DNA of 39,754 nt from Gemmataceae bacterium (GCA_009692005.1 SHZZ01000034.1:1-39754); one strand, 5' to 3'; counted from the first letter of the stretch, positions 15,286 to 23,985 are shown. Numbers and translations: made by a program. Notes: a model not told the origin generated them from the letters alone.

Positions 15286-16779
15286 ATGCGCCTGGAAACT
15301 TCCCTAAATCTGAAAATCTCCCAGGAGATGGTCCTCTCCCCGAGGATGATCCAGTCGATGGAAATCCTCCAGTTGCCGGTCATGGCCTTGGAAGAAAAAC
15401 TGCAACAAGCGTTGGAAGAAAACCCGGTATTGGAACTCAAGCAGGACGAGGAAAATCCGAATCAGGAAAATGAAGCAAGTGAACCTGGCCCCCTCGCCGA
15501 GGAATCTATGGCGGAGGGCCCGGAAAGAGAATTAGTCATCGATTCCAAGGGCCAGGGGGAGGAAGATTTCGAGCGCCTCGAAGCCATCCCCGAAGACTGG
15601 CGCGATTCCCTTTACGACGACCACCGGCCCTCGCGCTCGGCCATCGAGTCGCTCGGGGATAGCAAGCATGACGCCGAACAAAATATCGCCTCCCGGCCCG
15701 AATCCCTGGAGGATTACCTGATTGCCCAACTGGCTTTTTTCGATCTAAAAGCCGAGGAACGAAGCATCGTGCAGCAGGTCATTGCTTCCCTGGACGAAGG
15801 GGGGTATCTGAAATCGACCGCGGAGGAGATCGCCAGCCAGCTAGACCCGCGGCCGGAAATCGATCAGGTGGAAGACGGCATCGACTTGGTGCAGCAGTTG
15901 GAACCCCGCGGCGTGGGCGCTCACACCCTGGAGGAATGCCTTTTATTGCAACTCGACCGGGACACCCCGGATTTTCCCGCTGTGCGAGTCCTTATCCAAA
16001 ATCATCTCGAGGACATCCGCCACAACCGAGTCCCGCTCATCCAGAAAGCCACCAGCTTTACTATCCCCAGGATTAACGAGGCTGTGTTGTTCATCCGCAA
16101 GTTAAATCCCAAGCCCGGCACGGGCTTCTCCGAACAGAAAATCCCCTATGTCGTTCCCGACATTGAAATTCAAAAAACACCAGACGGCGAATATTCCATT
16201 CGCCTTACCGACGACTGGCTGCCAGATGTCCAGGTCAACAAAAACTACATTCAGGACTGCAAGAATCGCGCCACCGACCCAAAGGTCAAGGAGTTTCTTC
16301 GGCCGAAAATTCAGTCGGCACAGTGGCTGCTTGAAGCCATTGAGCAAAGGCGCAACACACTTCGGCGCGTTACCCAGGCCATTGTGCAAAAGCAAAAGGC
16401 TTTTCTCGATCAGGGCATGGAATTTATTGAGCCCTTGAAAATGCAACAGATCGCCGACGAGGTTGGCGTCGATGTCTCAACCATCAGCCGGGCGGTGGAT
16501 GAAAAGTGGATTCAGACTCCGCGCGGGATTTTCACTTTGAAGAGATTTTTCGGCGGCGGCACGCAGACGGCCACCGGCGAAGAGATCGCCTATGAAAGAA
16601 TTCGCGGGAAACTCAACGAGTTGATTGCCGGTGAGGACAAGGCCAATCCTCTTTCCGACGCGGAACTGGTGCATAAACTCCAGGCAGAAGGCTACCCCGT
16701 CGCCCGCAGAACCATCACCAAGTATCGCAAAATTATGAACATTCCCTCGTCGAGGGAAAGAAAAGTCTGGGGCCCCTAG
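15286..16779 (+). CDS. rpoN: RNA polymerase sigma-54 factor
   Basis: This 497-residue protein has the three parts of RpoN. Region I (SLNLKISQEMVLSPRMIQSM) binds activators and is Gln/Leu-rich. An acidic region II spans about residues 50-110. Region III contains the core-binding domain, the helix-turn-helix (MQQIADEVGVDVSTISRAV) and the RpoN box ARRTITKYRK (473-482; consensus ARRTVAKYRE). It directs transcription from -24/-12 promoters with enhancer-binding ATPases, none of which is encoded in this window. It starts 25 bases after recR. Its TAG stop shares the CTAG at 16776-16779 with the convergent cupin gene. Confidence 0.96.
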   Translation: MRLETSLNLKISQEMVLSPRMIQSMEILQLPVMALEEKLQQALEENPVLELKQDEENPNQENEASEPGPLAEESMAEGPERELVIDSKGQGEEDFERLEAIPEDWRDSLYDDHRPSRSAIESLGDSKHDAEQNIASRPESLEDYLIAQLAFFDLKAEERSIVQQVIASLDEGGYLKSTAEEIASQLDPRPEIDQVEDGIDLVQQLEPRGVGAHTLEECLLLQLDRDTPDFPAVRVLIQNHLEDIRHNRVPLIQKATSFTIPRINEAVLFIRKLNPKPGTGFSEQKIPYVVPDIEIQKTPDGEYSIRLTDDWLPDVQVNKNYIQDCKNRATDPKVKEFLRPKIQSAQWLLEAIEQRRNTLRRVTQAIVQKQKAFLDQGMEFIEPLKMQQIADEVGVDVSTISRAVDEKWIQTPRGIFTLKRFFGGGTQTATGEEIAYERIRGKLNELIAGEDKANPLSDAELVHKLQAEGYPVARRTITKYRKIMNIPSSRERKVWGP

Positions 16780-17204
16780 GCGAATCCCCCCGGCGGCGGA
16801 CCACCCTCGAAGTGAACATCCCTATTGGGCCTGCAGCCAGGCGTGTGGATGTTCAGCAATTCCAATCCTTCTTCCCATGCTTCAAAAGCATGACGGGTGC
16901 CCGGGGGAAGCCGCAAAAACACTCCGGTTTTCAAGACCTCTTCCTTCCCATCCAGCCACGCGCGCCCGGAACCCGACACCACGAAATAAAGTTCCTCCGC
17001 CAACTGGTGGTAACTCGTGCCGGTTTTCTTCCCCGCGGCAATACTCACCCGGTACGCCGTCGCGCGGTCCTCTTCCTCCGTGCTTATCAACGACTCGATC
17101 CCATACGGGCCCAATTGCTTGACCTGGCCAGGCGAGTCCGGCTGCCGCACCAGAATCTTCCCTTTTTCACCCCTTTGCGGGTCGCGATTGGCGCTTACGG
17201 TCAT
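16776..17204 (-). CDS. Small cupin-domain protein
   Basis: This 142-residue single-domain cupin begins MTVSANRDPQRGEKGKILVR. Cupin motif 1 is SYHQLAEELYFVVSGSG and motif 2 is LRLPPGTRHAFEAWEEG. One His, the Glu and the second-motif His are present, while the first motif has only one of its usual two His. A sugar-isomerase-like or sensor role is possible but cannot be assigned. Its stop overlaps the rpoN stop by three bases in convergent orientation. A palindromic repeat (17225-17252) separates it from the next upstream gene on the same strand. Confidence 0.8.
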   Translation of the reverse strand: MTVSANRDPQRGEKGKILVRQPDSPGQVKQLGPYGIESLISTEEEDRATAYRVSIAAGKKTGTSYHQLAEELYFVVSGSGRAWLDGKEEVLKTGVFLRLPPGTRHAFEAWEEGLELLNIHTPGCRPNRDVHFEGGPPPGGFA

Positions 17205-17224
17205 TGGAGTCCTTGCAGGTTATT

Positions 17225-17252
17225 CCCTGGGAACGCCGCGCTCCAGCGCGGC
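17225..17252. repeat. Intergenic palindromic repeat, copy 1
   Basis: CCCTGGGAAC (17225-17234) is followed by a near-perfect hairpin GCCGCGCT-CC-AGCGCGGC (17235-17252). The same 10-base flank next to a palindrome occurs inverted at 20623-20650. It lies between two leftward genes and lacks a T-run, so I read it as a dispersed REP-like repeat and not a terminator. Confidence 0.5.
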
Positions 17253-17314
17253 CAATTTTTCTGCCATCCTGGCGCCCTGTTTCAGCATAAAACCTTGCCA
17301 GGGTTGCACCGGCC

Positions 17315-18526
17315 TTATTTTTCCGGCGAGATATCAACCACAGGTTTTCTTTTTCCCTGGATGGCGGCGATCCTTTCCTTGGCGGATTGAACTTCATCGG
17401 CCTGGGTCAGAAAGAAGAAATCCAATTCAAAGTTGCGGGTCTCTCCCCCCTTCAATTTGGGCACTCGTCCATGTTCGCGCTCCACATTCCTTGGCCTGGG
17501 AAAATTCGTGCCCGGTTCCAATCCCGTGACATACCCTTCCTCCACCGCCGAGGTGTTCTTCCACAAAGTGAAATACGGCAATTCCTTCACTCGGTAACGA
17601 ATGCCAGCGGCCAGGGCGCCCTTGGAATTAACCAAAAGTGCCTCGGTAAACCCATCATTCCCGGCGTTGAGCCTCAGGCAGTAAACCTGTTCGGTAAATC
17701 CGGCGGTAGGACCTTGATAGGAAGGATAGGATTCATTGGCCTTGGCAGCGTTTTCGTTAATAGGAGTGACCTGAGCCACTGGAGCTAAAAACCTGGCGCC
17801 TTCCTCGAGCAAGGGCGCCCCATAATTGGAGTGGTAGAGCAATTCAAATTCCTGTTCCAGCGCCCCGCGGTTAGTCACCGTTTCCGACAATTTAATTGTG
17901 TGCGACCCCGGAGTAGTGGAAATATCCACCTGCAGTTCCAGCTTGGGGCCATAGAACATCCGTTCGTGAACGACCCCCTTCACATGAATATCGAAAGGCG
18001 GATTGGGATTGGCAAACACCTCCACTTTGGACGCGGGAATGTTGGCGATTTTCCCGTGCAAGGTGAGATCCATGGTGGCTTCGTCACCGACATTGTTGAT
18101 GAACCGGTCCTTACCCGGCCCGCCGTTATTTTCCAAACCGCAACGGCACATCATTTCGTTGAAGCCATCGAGCCAGCCAAGGCCGCCGCGCGCCTGCAGG
18201 TTCACATACTTGGGATGCACCACTTCCTTTACGGGAGAATTCCAGCCAAAGCGCGTACTATCCCGCTGCACCGCCAGAATCCCCATCCCACGGGTGGGAA
18301 TAACCTGGAAGCAGAGAGAGCCGTTGTCCACCTCGATCAACTCCACGCCATCTTGCTTGCCTCCATGAAGGACGGCCTTGCGCACTTTCCAGGGAATCCC
18401 TTTTTTCGAGGAAAGAAGCTCGGTCCATTGCGGCGAGCGCGAGGAATCGGTGTGAATACTTTTTGCCGGTTCCTGGGAAAAGGCGCACAGGGGGACAAGA
18501 AACAGCCAAACGATTGATTTTTTCAT
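17315..18526 (-). CDS. Secreted DUF4432 family (aldose-epimerase-like) protein
   Basis: This 403-residue protein has a signal peptide (MKKSIVWLFLVPLCAFSQ) and then a galactose-mutarotase-like DUF4432 domain. Supporting segments are GVELIEVDNGSLCFQVIPTRGM, which gives the characteristic TRGMG motif (split here: VIPTRGMGI), GLGWLDGFNEMMCRCGLENNG, LHGKIANIPASKVEV and LLYHSNYGAPLLEEGA. Such proteins are thought to bind or epimerise sugars, though DUF4432 members lack an assigned reaction. Its ATG overlaps the stop of the dehydrogenase gene (ATGA), so translation is probably coupled. With the sugar-binding protein upstream, it suggests a carbohydrate or polyol pathway. Confidence 0.85.
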   Translation of the reverse strand: MKKSIVWLFLVPLCAFSQEPAKSIHTDSSRSPQWTELLSSKKGIPWKVRKAVLHGGKQDGVELIEVDNGSLCFQVIPTRGMGILAVQRDSTRFGWNSPVKEVVHPKYVNLQARGGLGWLDGFNEMMCRCGLENNGGPGKDRFINNVGDEATMDLTLHGKIANIPASKVEVFANPNPPFDIHVKGVVHERMFYGPKLELQVDISTTPGSHTIKLSETVTNRGALEQEFELLYHSNYGAPLLEEGARFLAPVAQVTPINENAAKANESYPSYQGPTAGFTEQVYCLRLNAGNDGFTEALLVNSKGALAAGIRYRVKELPYFTLWKNTSAVEEGYVTGLEPGTNFPRPRNVEREHGRVPKLKGGETRNFELDFFFLTQADEVQSAKERIAAIQGKRKPVVDISPEK

Positions 18527-19380
18527 GACGAAAAGACCTCTTCCAAAGCCCGGCGCATTACGCCCGGATCGGGATCAATACCAGTCCAGTGCCTTATGCC
18601 AATCACGCCCTGGTTGACCAGCATTCCCAGGCCATCGATAACCTTGCAGCCGCGCTCGCGGGCCTCGCGCACCAGGCGGGTTTGCGGCGGGTTGGGAATA
18701 ACATCGGCCACCACCATGCCCTGTTTCAAGGTGGAAACATCCAGCGCCAGCCGGGCATCCACATCCGGGAAAAGTCCTATCGAGGTGGCGTTAATAACGG
18801 CGTCCGTGCCATCGGGGATTTTGAAATCGCCAATCCATTCAACGAACTGCACTTGGGTTTTTACTTTGTCGTGCAGGAGGGCTGTCAGTTCCCGCCCTCG
18901 GGCCGCGCCGCGATTGACAAGGGTAAACCCAGCAGCGCCTGCCAACGCCAGCTCCACCGTGATGGCCCGCGCCGCGCCACCAGCGCCAAACACCACCACC
19001 CTTTTTCCCTTCGGATCCATCAGGGTGCGAAAGGACTCAAGAAAGCCCTTCCCATCCGTGTTTTCCCCAATCAGCTTGTCTCCCCTTCTCACCACGCAAT
19101 TGACGGCGCCCATGACCGACGCCGATTCTCCCAGCCCGTCCAGGTGCTGGATCACCGCCACCTTGTGAGGAATCGTGCAGTTGAAGCCTTTGAATCCCAT
19201 GGCGCGCACGCCCTTGACGGCGTCGGCCAGGCCAGCCGGCGACACTTCAATTGTCAAATAGCGCCAGTCGAGCCGGTGATGCTTGTAAGCAGCTTCGATC
19301 ATCGCCTGAGTTGGATTTTCACTTACCGGCTGGCCGAAGCAACCTGTCAATTCCTGTTTGAAATTTAACACTTTCGCCAT
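18523..19380 (-). CDS. Shikimate dehydrogenase-like (AroE family) oxidoreductase
   Basis: This 285-residue protein of the AroE/YdiB fold catalyses an NAD(P)-linked polyol/ketone reaction. Catalytic features are kept: Lys in CTIPHKVAV, Asn in GAVNCVV, Asp in GENTDGKGF and the late Gln in GMLVNQGVIG. The nucleotide-binding loop is VFGAGGAARAI, followed by VNRG. The usual substrate motif HSxSP, which holds shikimate through two Ser, is here SENPTQ, so the substrate may not be shikimate. It sits 9 bases after an ABC sugar-binding gene and overlaps a DUF4432 gene. That suggests a catabolic role and not the shikimate pathway, though a biosynthetic role is not excluded. Confidence 0.88.
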   Translation of the reverse strand: MAKVLNFKQELTGCFGQPVSENPTQAMIEAAYKHHRLDWRYLTIEVSPAGLADAVKGVRAMGFKGFNCTIPHKVAVIQHLDGLGESASVMGAVNCVVRRGDKLIGENTDGKGFLESFRTLMDPKGKRVVVFGAGGAARAITVELALAGAAGFTLVNRGAARGRELTALLHDKVKTQVQFVEWIGDFKIPDGTDAVINATSIGLFPDVDARLALDVSTLKQGMVVADVIPNPPQTRLVREARERGCKVIDGLGMLVNQGVIGIRHWTGIDPDPGVMRRALEEVFSS

Positions 19381-19389
19381 GGAAACCCT

Positions 19390-20340
19390 TTACTGAATCT
19401 CGGGGTCCTTTAAGGCATCGGCCTTGCGGTACAGCCCGGTGGGAATGAGAAGCTCTTTCTTGGTTGGTTTCCCCTGGAAATAATCGGTGATGGCCTTGAA
19501 GGTTTCCTTGCCAATCCTGTCCGGGTATTGCACCGGGTCAGCGTAAATCTTCCCTTCCTTGATGGCGCGCTTGCCATCGGGTTGGCCATCAAAGCCGATG
19601 ATCTTCACGCTGTCGGCCTTGCCGGCCCGCTCCAGCGCCGCTCGCGCCCCCAGGGCCGAAGGATCATTGATGGCGAAGATCGCCACTAAATCGGCATGGG
19701 CCTGCAGAGCATCCTCGGTGGCGCGCTGGCTTTTATCTTTTTGCCCATCGCCCGGAAGTTCCGCCCCGATGACAATCTTGCCACCCTTGGTTTTGGCGTT
19801 ATGCTCGTCGATCACTTCCTTAAAACCCTTCACGCGCAAGAGGCAAGATTCGGCCTGTTTGAAATCGAGAACGACAATTTTCCCCCCGGCTTCACCCATG
19901 GCCTCGATCGCCGCTATTCCCGCCTGCTTCCCGCCGGAGTAATTGTCGGTCGCCACATGGGTGACCACCTTGGCTTCCGGCGCCAGGCAAGCAATGTCGG
20001 CGGTGAAAACGGGAATTCCCGCCTTGTTGGCCTCTTGAATAACGGCGCCAATGGCGCGGGAATCGCACGGGCATAGCACAATCGCCGACACTTTCTTCAC
20101 GATAAAGTCTTTCACCTGGCTTTGCTGCTTGGCCACATCGAACTCACCGCTGACTACTTCAACGGTGTAGCCTTCCTTTTCCCCATCAGCCTTGATGGTG
20201 TCGCCGATCACTTTGAAAAACGGATTGGTCAAAGTCAGGACGGAAACTCCAATAATGCCCCGGCTTTTGGGAGCGCCTCCACAACCGGGAAGCGCCAAAG
20301 CCGCAAGCAGGAAAGCCAAGAGGTTTTTTCGCATCGCCAT
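19390..20340 (-). CDS. ABC sugar-binding lipoprotein (type 1 periplasmic binding protein, RbsB-like)
   Basis: This 316-residue protein has a lipoprotein signal (LAALALPGC). I chose the ATG at 20340 because GAGG lies 5 bases upstream; the frame to 20457 adds an N-terminus without features, and an ATG at 20334 is also possible. The Peripla_BP_4 fold shows GVSVLTLTNPFFKVIGDTI, IVLCPCDSRAIGAVIQ, ATDNYSGGKQAGIAAIEAM, VAIFAINDPSALGARAAL and KIIGFDGQPDGKRAI, all typical of ribose/xylose-type binding proteins. No permease or ATPase gene is nearby, so it is an orphan here. It is the first gene of a leftward unit with the AroE-like and DUF4432 genes. Confidence 0.9.
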   Translation of the reverse strand: MAMRKNLLAFLLAALALPGCGGAPKSRGIIGVSVLTLTNPFFKVIGDTIKADGEKEGYTVEVVSGEFDVAKQQSQVKDFIVKKVSAIVLCPCDSRAIGAVIQEANKAGIPVFTADIACLAPEAKVVTHVATDNYSGGKQAGIAAIEAMGEAGGKIVVLDFKQAESCLLRVKGFKEVIDEHNAKTKGGKIVIGAELPGDGQKDKSQRATEDALQAHADLVAIFAINDPSALGARAALERAGKADSVKIIGFDGQPDGKRAIKEGKIYADPVQYPDRIGKETFKAITDYFQGKPTKKELLIPTGLYRKADALKDPEIQ

Positions 20341-20593
20341 GGGAACCTCGCGAAAGGAATTTCTTGAGAAAACCATTTTGACGAGTCTGAAGCGGTTTGC
20401 AAGAAAGATAGTTGGTTTTCCCAGGAGATTGGGGGGATAAACACCTGGGCCTGGCAAGGCGCCAAATAATTAAGATTATTTTGCAACCTGTCAAAGGTGG
20501 ATCCGAATTATCGATCCGGGCCTGCTGCACCCTCCGAGCCAAAGAGCCCTTGGCCCCAAGGGGTGCAAGCGTGATTTGTTCTTCACTGGGATT

Positions 20594-20650
20594 GCCGCGC
20601 AAAGAGCGCGGCCAATCAATCTGCCAGGCTAGAGCCTGGCGTTCCCAGGG
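20594..20650. repeat. Intergenic palindromic repeat, copy 2 (double hairpin)
   Basis: Two hairpins lie in tandem: GCCGCGC-AAAGA-GCGCGGC (20594-20612) and GCCAGGCT-AG-AGCCTGGC (20623-20640). They are followed by GTTCCCAGGG (20641-20650), the exact reverse complement of the flank of copy 1 at 17225-17234. The rest of the 20341-20697 spacer (357 bases) holds no gene I can support. It separates the cupin gene from the start of the sugar-binding gene and must contain that gene's promoter, which I could not identify. Confidence 0.5.
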
Positions 20651-20697
20651 AGGGGGAAAAGACGGGGCCGTCTAAATCCGCCCACTTTTCGCCGGGT

Positions 20698-21048
20698 TTA
20701 TTCCAATTCGTGAATGTCGTGAAGAACGCCGCGGGGAATGCAGACCGTCAACACGGTCAGGGCGCCGATGGCCTTGTGTGGGGTGCCGCGAGGAACATAA
20801 ACGACCATCCCCTGTTTTACGGCAATCTCCTCATCATTGAGCACCATCGTGCCGCGGCCTTCGATGATGTAATAAATTTCATCGGTGTTCTTGTGCAAGT
20901 GAAGTTTGGCGTTGTCGATTTTGACATGGTGAACCTCTGCGGCGGCGCCATCGGCCTCCTCGATCAGCGGACGAATTTGCCCGCAGGTTTCAGCCCAAGG
21001 TTGCACCTCGGCGGGGTCGCGAAGAAGATAACTGGCAGCAGTTTTCAT
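20698..21048 (-). CDS. Small cupin protein with a full metal-binding motif
   Basis: This 116-residue single cupin domain has AAAAGGA about 6 bases before the ATG at 21048. Motif 1 is LHLHKNTDEIYYIIEGRG, with the two His and Glu expected to hold a metal. Motif 2 is VYVPRGTPHKAIG with the fourth ligand His. The N-terminus includes a Gln/Trp-rich strand (EVQPWAETCGQIRPL). Many such small cupins are sugar-binding or isomerase-like, or guard other enzymes; no substrate can be named. It is separated from both neighbours by 70 or more bases and probably stands alone. Confidence 0.82.
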   Translation of the reverse strand: MKTAASYLLRDPAEVQPWAETCGQIRPLIEEADGAAAEVHHVKIDNAKLHLHKNTDEIYYIIEGRGTMVLNDEEIAVKQGMVVYVPRGTPHKAIGALTVLTVCIPRGVLHDIHELE

Positions 21049-21118
21049 GAGAATCCTTTTGTTGACAACGATTCCCGTCCCCCGCTAGCCTGGCAGGGGG
21101 ATGCCGCCGCTTCAATTG

Positions 21119-22108
21119 TTACTGAGAAAGCGAAGTCGGTTCGCCTCCGCGGGCAGTACCCGCTGCGCGCCAGATGGCGGCGTTAATGCTGTTGGCCACG
21201 AAACTAATGCTGCCATCGCACATGGCCACCATGACACCCCCGGAGTGCAAACTGCGGGCGCCTTGGCGGCGGCCCATGGGATTGGGCGGCGCGGCCGAGG
21301 CCGTGATGCAGGGGGGATTTTTCGGGTCGGCAGTATTGCACCAGGCCCCGGTCATAATGTCGGGGTCAGAGGCATTGGGAGGAATGAAGGTAATAAAGCC
21401 ACTGCCCCCGCCATACCAGCTAAAACCCCGTGCGTCCAGGCCCTTCCCTTGAATGACTTCGGAAAGCATCAGGGTTTGACTCAGGCCGTCCTTGATATCT
21501 TCGAAGCGCACCGGAATGCCGTACGCCCGTGGAAAGCCCGCCACCCCAGCAGCATTCACAGGTCCATCGTCGGAAGAGGAACCGGTGTAGCAATTGAAGG
21601 GGGCACCCTCAAATTTGTAAGTAACTCCAGCGGCAATTACATCCTGCTGAAAGAAATTTGTGTTGCCGTAGTTTACCACATAATTTTGGTTGGTAATCTG
21701 GTTGGTGGGAGAGCTCGGCATATCGGATGGGCAAGTATAAACTTTCAAACGAGTGCGACTAACCGTGAGGTTTCCGGCTTGGCCATACCGAGGTCCGGTG
21801 GCATCATTGCCACTGAAATTGACATAAAGCCTGGACAAGCTTTCCTGTTCAATGTAAGGCAGGACAGGAACCAGCCAAGTTCCCCAGCAGCAGCCAAAGG
21901 TTCCCACGCCTTGGGGCAAGGTTTTGTGGGTGCCTTGGTAATTGTGCATGCCCAAGGCAATCTGTTTGAGATTATTTTGGCACTGGGCGCGATTGGCCGC
22001 TTCGCGAACCTTTTGCACCGCCGGCAATAGCAACCCAATTAATATGGCAATAATGGCGATCACCACCAGCAATTCAATCAGGGTAAAGGCCTTGTTTCTG
22101 AGTCTCAT
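21119..22108 (-). CDS. DUF1559 protein with prepilin-type N-terminus
   Basis: This 329-residue member of the planctomycete DUF1559 (SBP_bac_10-like) family has a type IV prepilin cleavage/methylation signal, KAFTLIELLVVIAIIAIL, and then QKVREAANRAQCQNNLKQI. The body has QNYVVNYGNTNFF and IKDGLSQTLMLSEVI, and ends with the family signature HSGGVMVAMCDGSISFV. Such proteins are thought to be surface pseudopilin-like components; their exact role is unknown. It lies 32 bases after a small lipoprotein gene, a common pairing in this phylum. A second DUF1559 gene (35962-36918) is in the window. Confidence 0.92.
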   Translation of the reverse strand: MRLRNKAFTLIELLVVIAIIAILIGLLLPAVQKVREAANRAQCQNNLKQIALGMHNYQGTHKTLPQGVGTFGCCWGTWLVPVLPYIEQESLSRLYVNFSGNDATGPRYGQAGNLTVSRTRLKVYTCPSDMPSSPTNQITNQNYVVNYGNTNFFQQDVIAAGVTYKFEGAPFNCYTGSSSDDGPVNAAGVAGFPRAYGIPVRFEDIKDGLSQTLMLSEVIQGKGLDARGFSWYGGGSGFITFIPPNASDPDIMTGAWCNTADPKNPPCITASAAPPNPMGRRQGARSLHSGGVMVAMCDGSISFVANSINAAIWRAAGTARGGEPTSLSQ

Positions 22109-22140
22109 GGGAAAGCCTCCAAAAAAGGAATGAATAGGAA

Positions 22141-22557
22141 TCAGGGAATATCAAAGCTAAAAGTGTTGGGAGCGCCTTTTTGCACGGAGACCTCCGTTTT
22201 GCTTTCAGTGTTAAAGGCGGCTGGAACGCGGTCGACCGAGGTAAAATTACCGCTCGGCCCGGGAAGGGCGTCCTTGACGGCTTCAGGCGTTTTTCCATCG
22301 GGGCTGGAAATAAATACTTTGTATTTTCCGGGGGACAACCCTTTGTCACGGAGAATGGCATATTTCCCCTGAGCGATGGTGGTTCCCGACTGTGTGCCGG
22401 TGCTCACGGGAAAAAAAGTAATGGTGCCGTTTTCCAGTGGCTTGCCCTTGAGAGTGATATTACCCGATACGCCCTCGCGGTCATCCAAAGGGCCTTCGCA
22501 GCCGCCCGCAAGAAAAAGGGCAGCCAATAAAAAGGGATAGGCAATCACTTTGTTCAT
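22141..22557 (-). CDS. Small lipoprotein with carboxypeptidase-regulatory-like beta domain
   Basis: This 138-residue protein has signal peptide MNKVIAYPFLLAALFLAGGC with lipobox AGGC. The mature part, VSGNITLKGKPLENGTITFF then GKYAILRDKGLSPGKYKVFI, is typical of the small Ig-like or carboxypeptidase-regulatory fold lipoproteins often found beside DUF1559 genes in planctomycetes. The C-terminus (TEVSVQKGAPNTFSFDIP) is a closing beta strand. It is probably cotranscribed with the DUF1559 gene 32 bases downstream. In its 189-base upstream spacer a TTGACA (22643-22648, minus) is present, but I see no matching -10 box. Confidence 0.8.
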   Translation of the reverse strand: MNKVIAYPFLLAALFLAGGCEGPLDDREGVSGNITLKGKPLENGTITFFPVSTGTQSGTTIAQGKYAILRDKGLSPGKYKVFISSPDGKTPEAVKDALPGPSGNFTSVDRVPAAFNTESKTEVSVQKGAPNTFSFDIP

Positions 22558-22746
22558 GAATATCTCCCACGAAAGTGCCAGGAGAACAGAACCCCTGATC
22601 GGCCTAGATTAGTCGTTAATGAGCTTTTTTCAATTATTTAATTGTCAAGAAAAAGAATTTTACCCTGAAAACACCCAGAGTATCCGACAGAGTTTAAAGT
22701 TTTCCTTGAATTATTTGGGTTCGAATATTCCGTGCGACCTCTTCTC

Positions 22747-23970
22747 TTAAGGACGCATGGCCTGCAGGGGTTCCAGGGTAATTTCAATTTCCTCATCCCG
22801 GCCGTCCCGGCGCACAAGCGCTTTGATCTTGTCACCCACCTTGCATTGATCAAGATGATTATACAGATCCTTTAAGGTTTTCATTTCCTTTCCATCGATG
22901 GTTTGAATGACATCGCCTTGTGACACTTGACCAAGTGAACTGCGCCTCATCCCGCGCAATCCAGATTTGGCCCCCGGCCCATCCAGGAGAACTTCCAGGA
23001 CTAAAAGCCCCTTGGCCCCCATTTGCTTCCCGAGATGTTCCGGCGCCAGGGTAATCCCCAGGCCCGGCCTGGTCACCTTGCCATGGCGGATCAGTTCCGG
23101 CACCACGCGGTTGACTTCGTCAACCGGGATGGCGAAGCCTATGCCAGCAGAGGAACCCGAGGGGGAAAAAATCGCCGTGTTTACCCCAATCAACAAACCA
23201 GAACTGTCGAGCAGGGGCCCGCCGGAGTTTCCCGGGTTGATGGCCGCGTCGGTTTGAATCACATTCTTTATGGGCCTGCGGGTCACCGATTCGATCTCGC
23301 GGCCCAAGGCGCTGATGATTCCCGTGGTCAAGGTCTGATCGAGGCCAAACGGGTTGCCGATGGCAAAAACTTTCTGCCCGACTTTCAGGTCGTCGGATTT
23401 TCCAAGGGGAATGGGTTTCAGTTTGGAAACCGGGGCATCAATCTTGAGAACCGCCAAATCCTTGTCGGGAAAAGCGCCCACCAACCTGGCGGGGAAAATC
23501 GATTGATCCGCCAGAGCCACCTCGACGGCGTCGGCATTCTGGATCACATGAAAATTGGTGACGATGTGGCCGCCCTCGTCCCAGATAAACCCAGAACCGG
23601 CGCCTTCCGCCACTTGTTGCACATTGAGGTTAAAGGCGCCCCGGCGGTTGGCCAGGGTCGTGATATTGACCACTCCCTGGCGGCTGCGGTTATAAAGTTC
23701 GATGGTGGATTTTTCGTCGTCGGCGAGATTTCCCCTCGCGGTGACCGGGCGCTCGTGGCCGAATTTTTCACGGTCTGCCGAGTCATTTCTCTTGCCCAGC
23801 AGACGGTCGCCATAGAAAAAACCCAACAAAAGCAGCAGTGGTAAAAACAAAGCCAGGATGGACAGGACCAGGACCGCCGCCTGGATTCCCGCCGGCCGCG
23901 GGAGTGGAGGTTGGTTGGGGAATTGCGCCCCGAAACCCGGAGGGAACTCGTGGTAACCGCCGTTGCTCAT
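22747..23970 (-). CDS. HtrA/DegP-type serine protease with one PDZ domain
   Basis: This 407-residue membrane-anchored protease has a Pro-rich cytoplasmic start and one membrane segment (about 29-53). The trypsin-like domain has catalytic H141 (TNFHV), D171 (PDKDLAVLK) and S249 (NPGNSGGPLL). A single C-terminal PDZ domain (about 300-395) shows KGLLVLEVLLDGPGAKSGLR and GDVIQTIDGKEMKTLKDL. One PDZ and an N-terminal anchor make it DegS-like in layout, suggesting a periplasmic quality-control or stress-signalling role. It lies 15 bases after a DUF1501 gene on the same strand and is probably cotranscribed with it. Confidence 0.93.
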   Translation of the reverse strand: MSNGGYHEFPPGFGAQFPNQPPLPRPAGIQAAVLVLSILALFLPLLLLLGFFYGDRLLGKRNDSADREKFGHERPVTARGNLADDEKSTIELYNRSRQGVVNITTLANRRGAFNLNVQQVAEGAGSGFIWDEGGHIVTNFHVIQNADAVEVALADQSIFPARLVGAFPDKDLAVLKIDAPVSKLKPIPLGKSDDLKVGQKVFAIGNPFGLDQTLTTGIISALGREIESVTRRPIKNVIQTDAAINPGNSGGPLLDSSGLLIGVNTAIFSPSGSSAGIGFAIPVDEVNRVVPELIRHGKVTRPGLGITLAPEHLGKQMGAKGLLVLEVLLDGPGAKSGLRGMRRSSLGQVSQGDVIQTIDGKEMKTLKDLYNHLDQCKVGDKIKALVRRDGRDEEIEITLEPLQAMRP

Positions 23971-23985
23971 CTGAATTTTAATCCT

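Noticed and set aside
21091-21112. CCCCC/GGGGG hairpin after the DUF1559 gene as a terminator
   Set aside because: No T-run follows on the minus strand and the stem is interrupted.
22620-22650. TTGACA upstream of the small lipoprotein gene as a promoter
   Set aside because: No -10-like hexamer at 15-19 bases; kept only as a remark.
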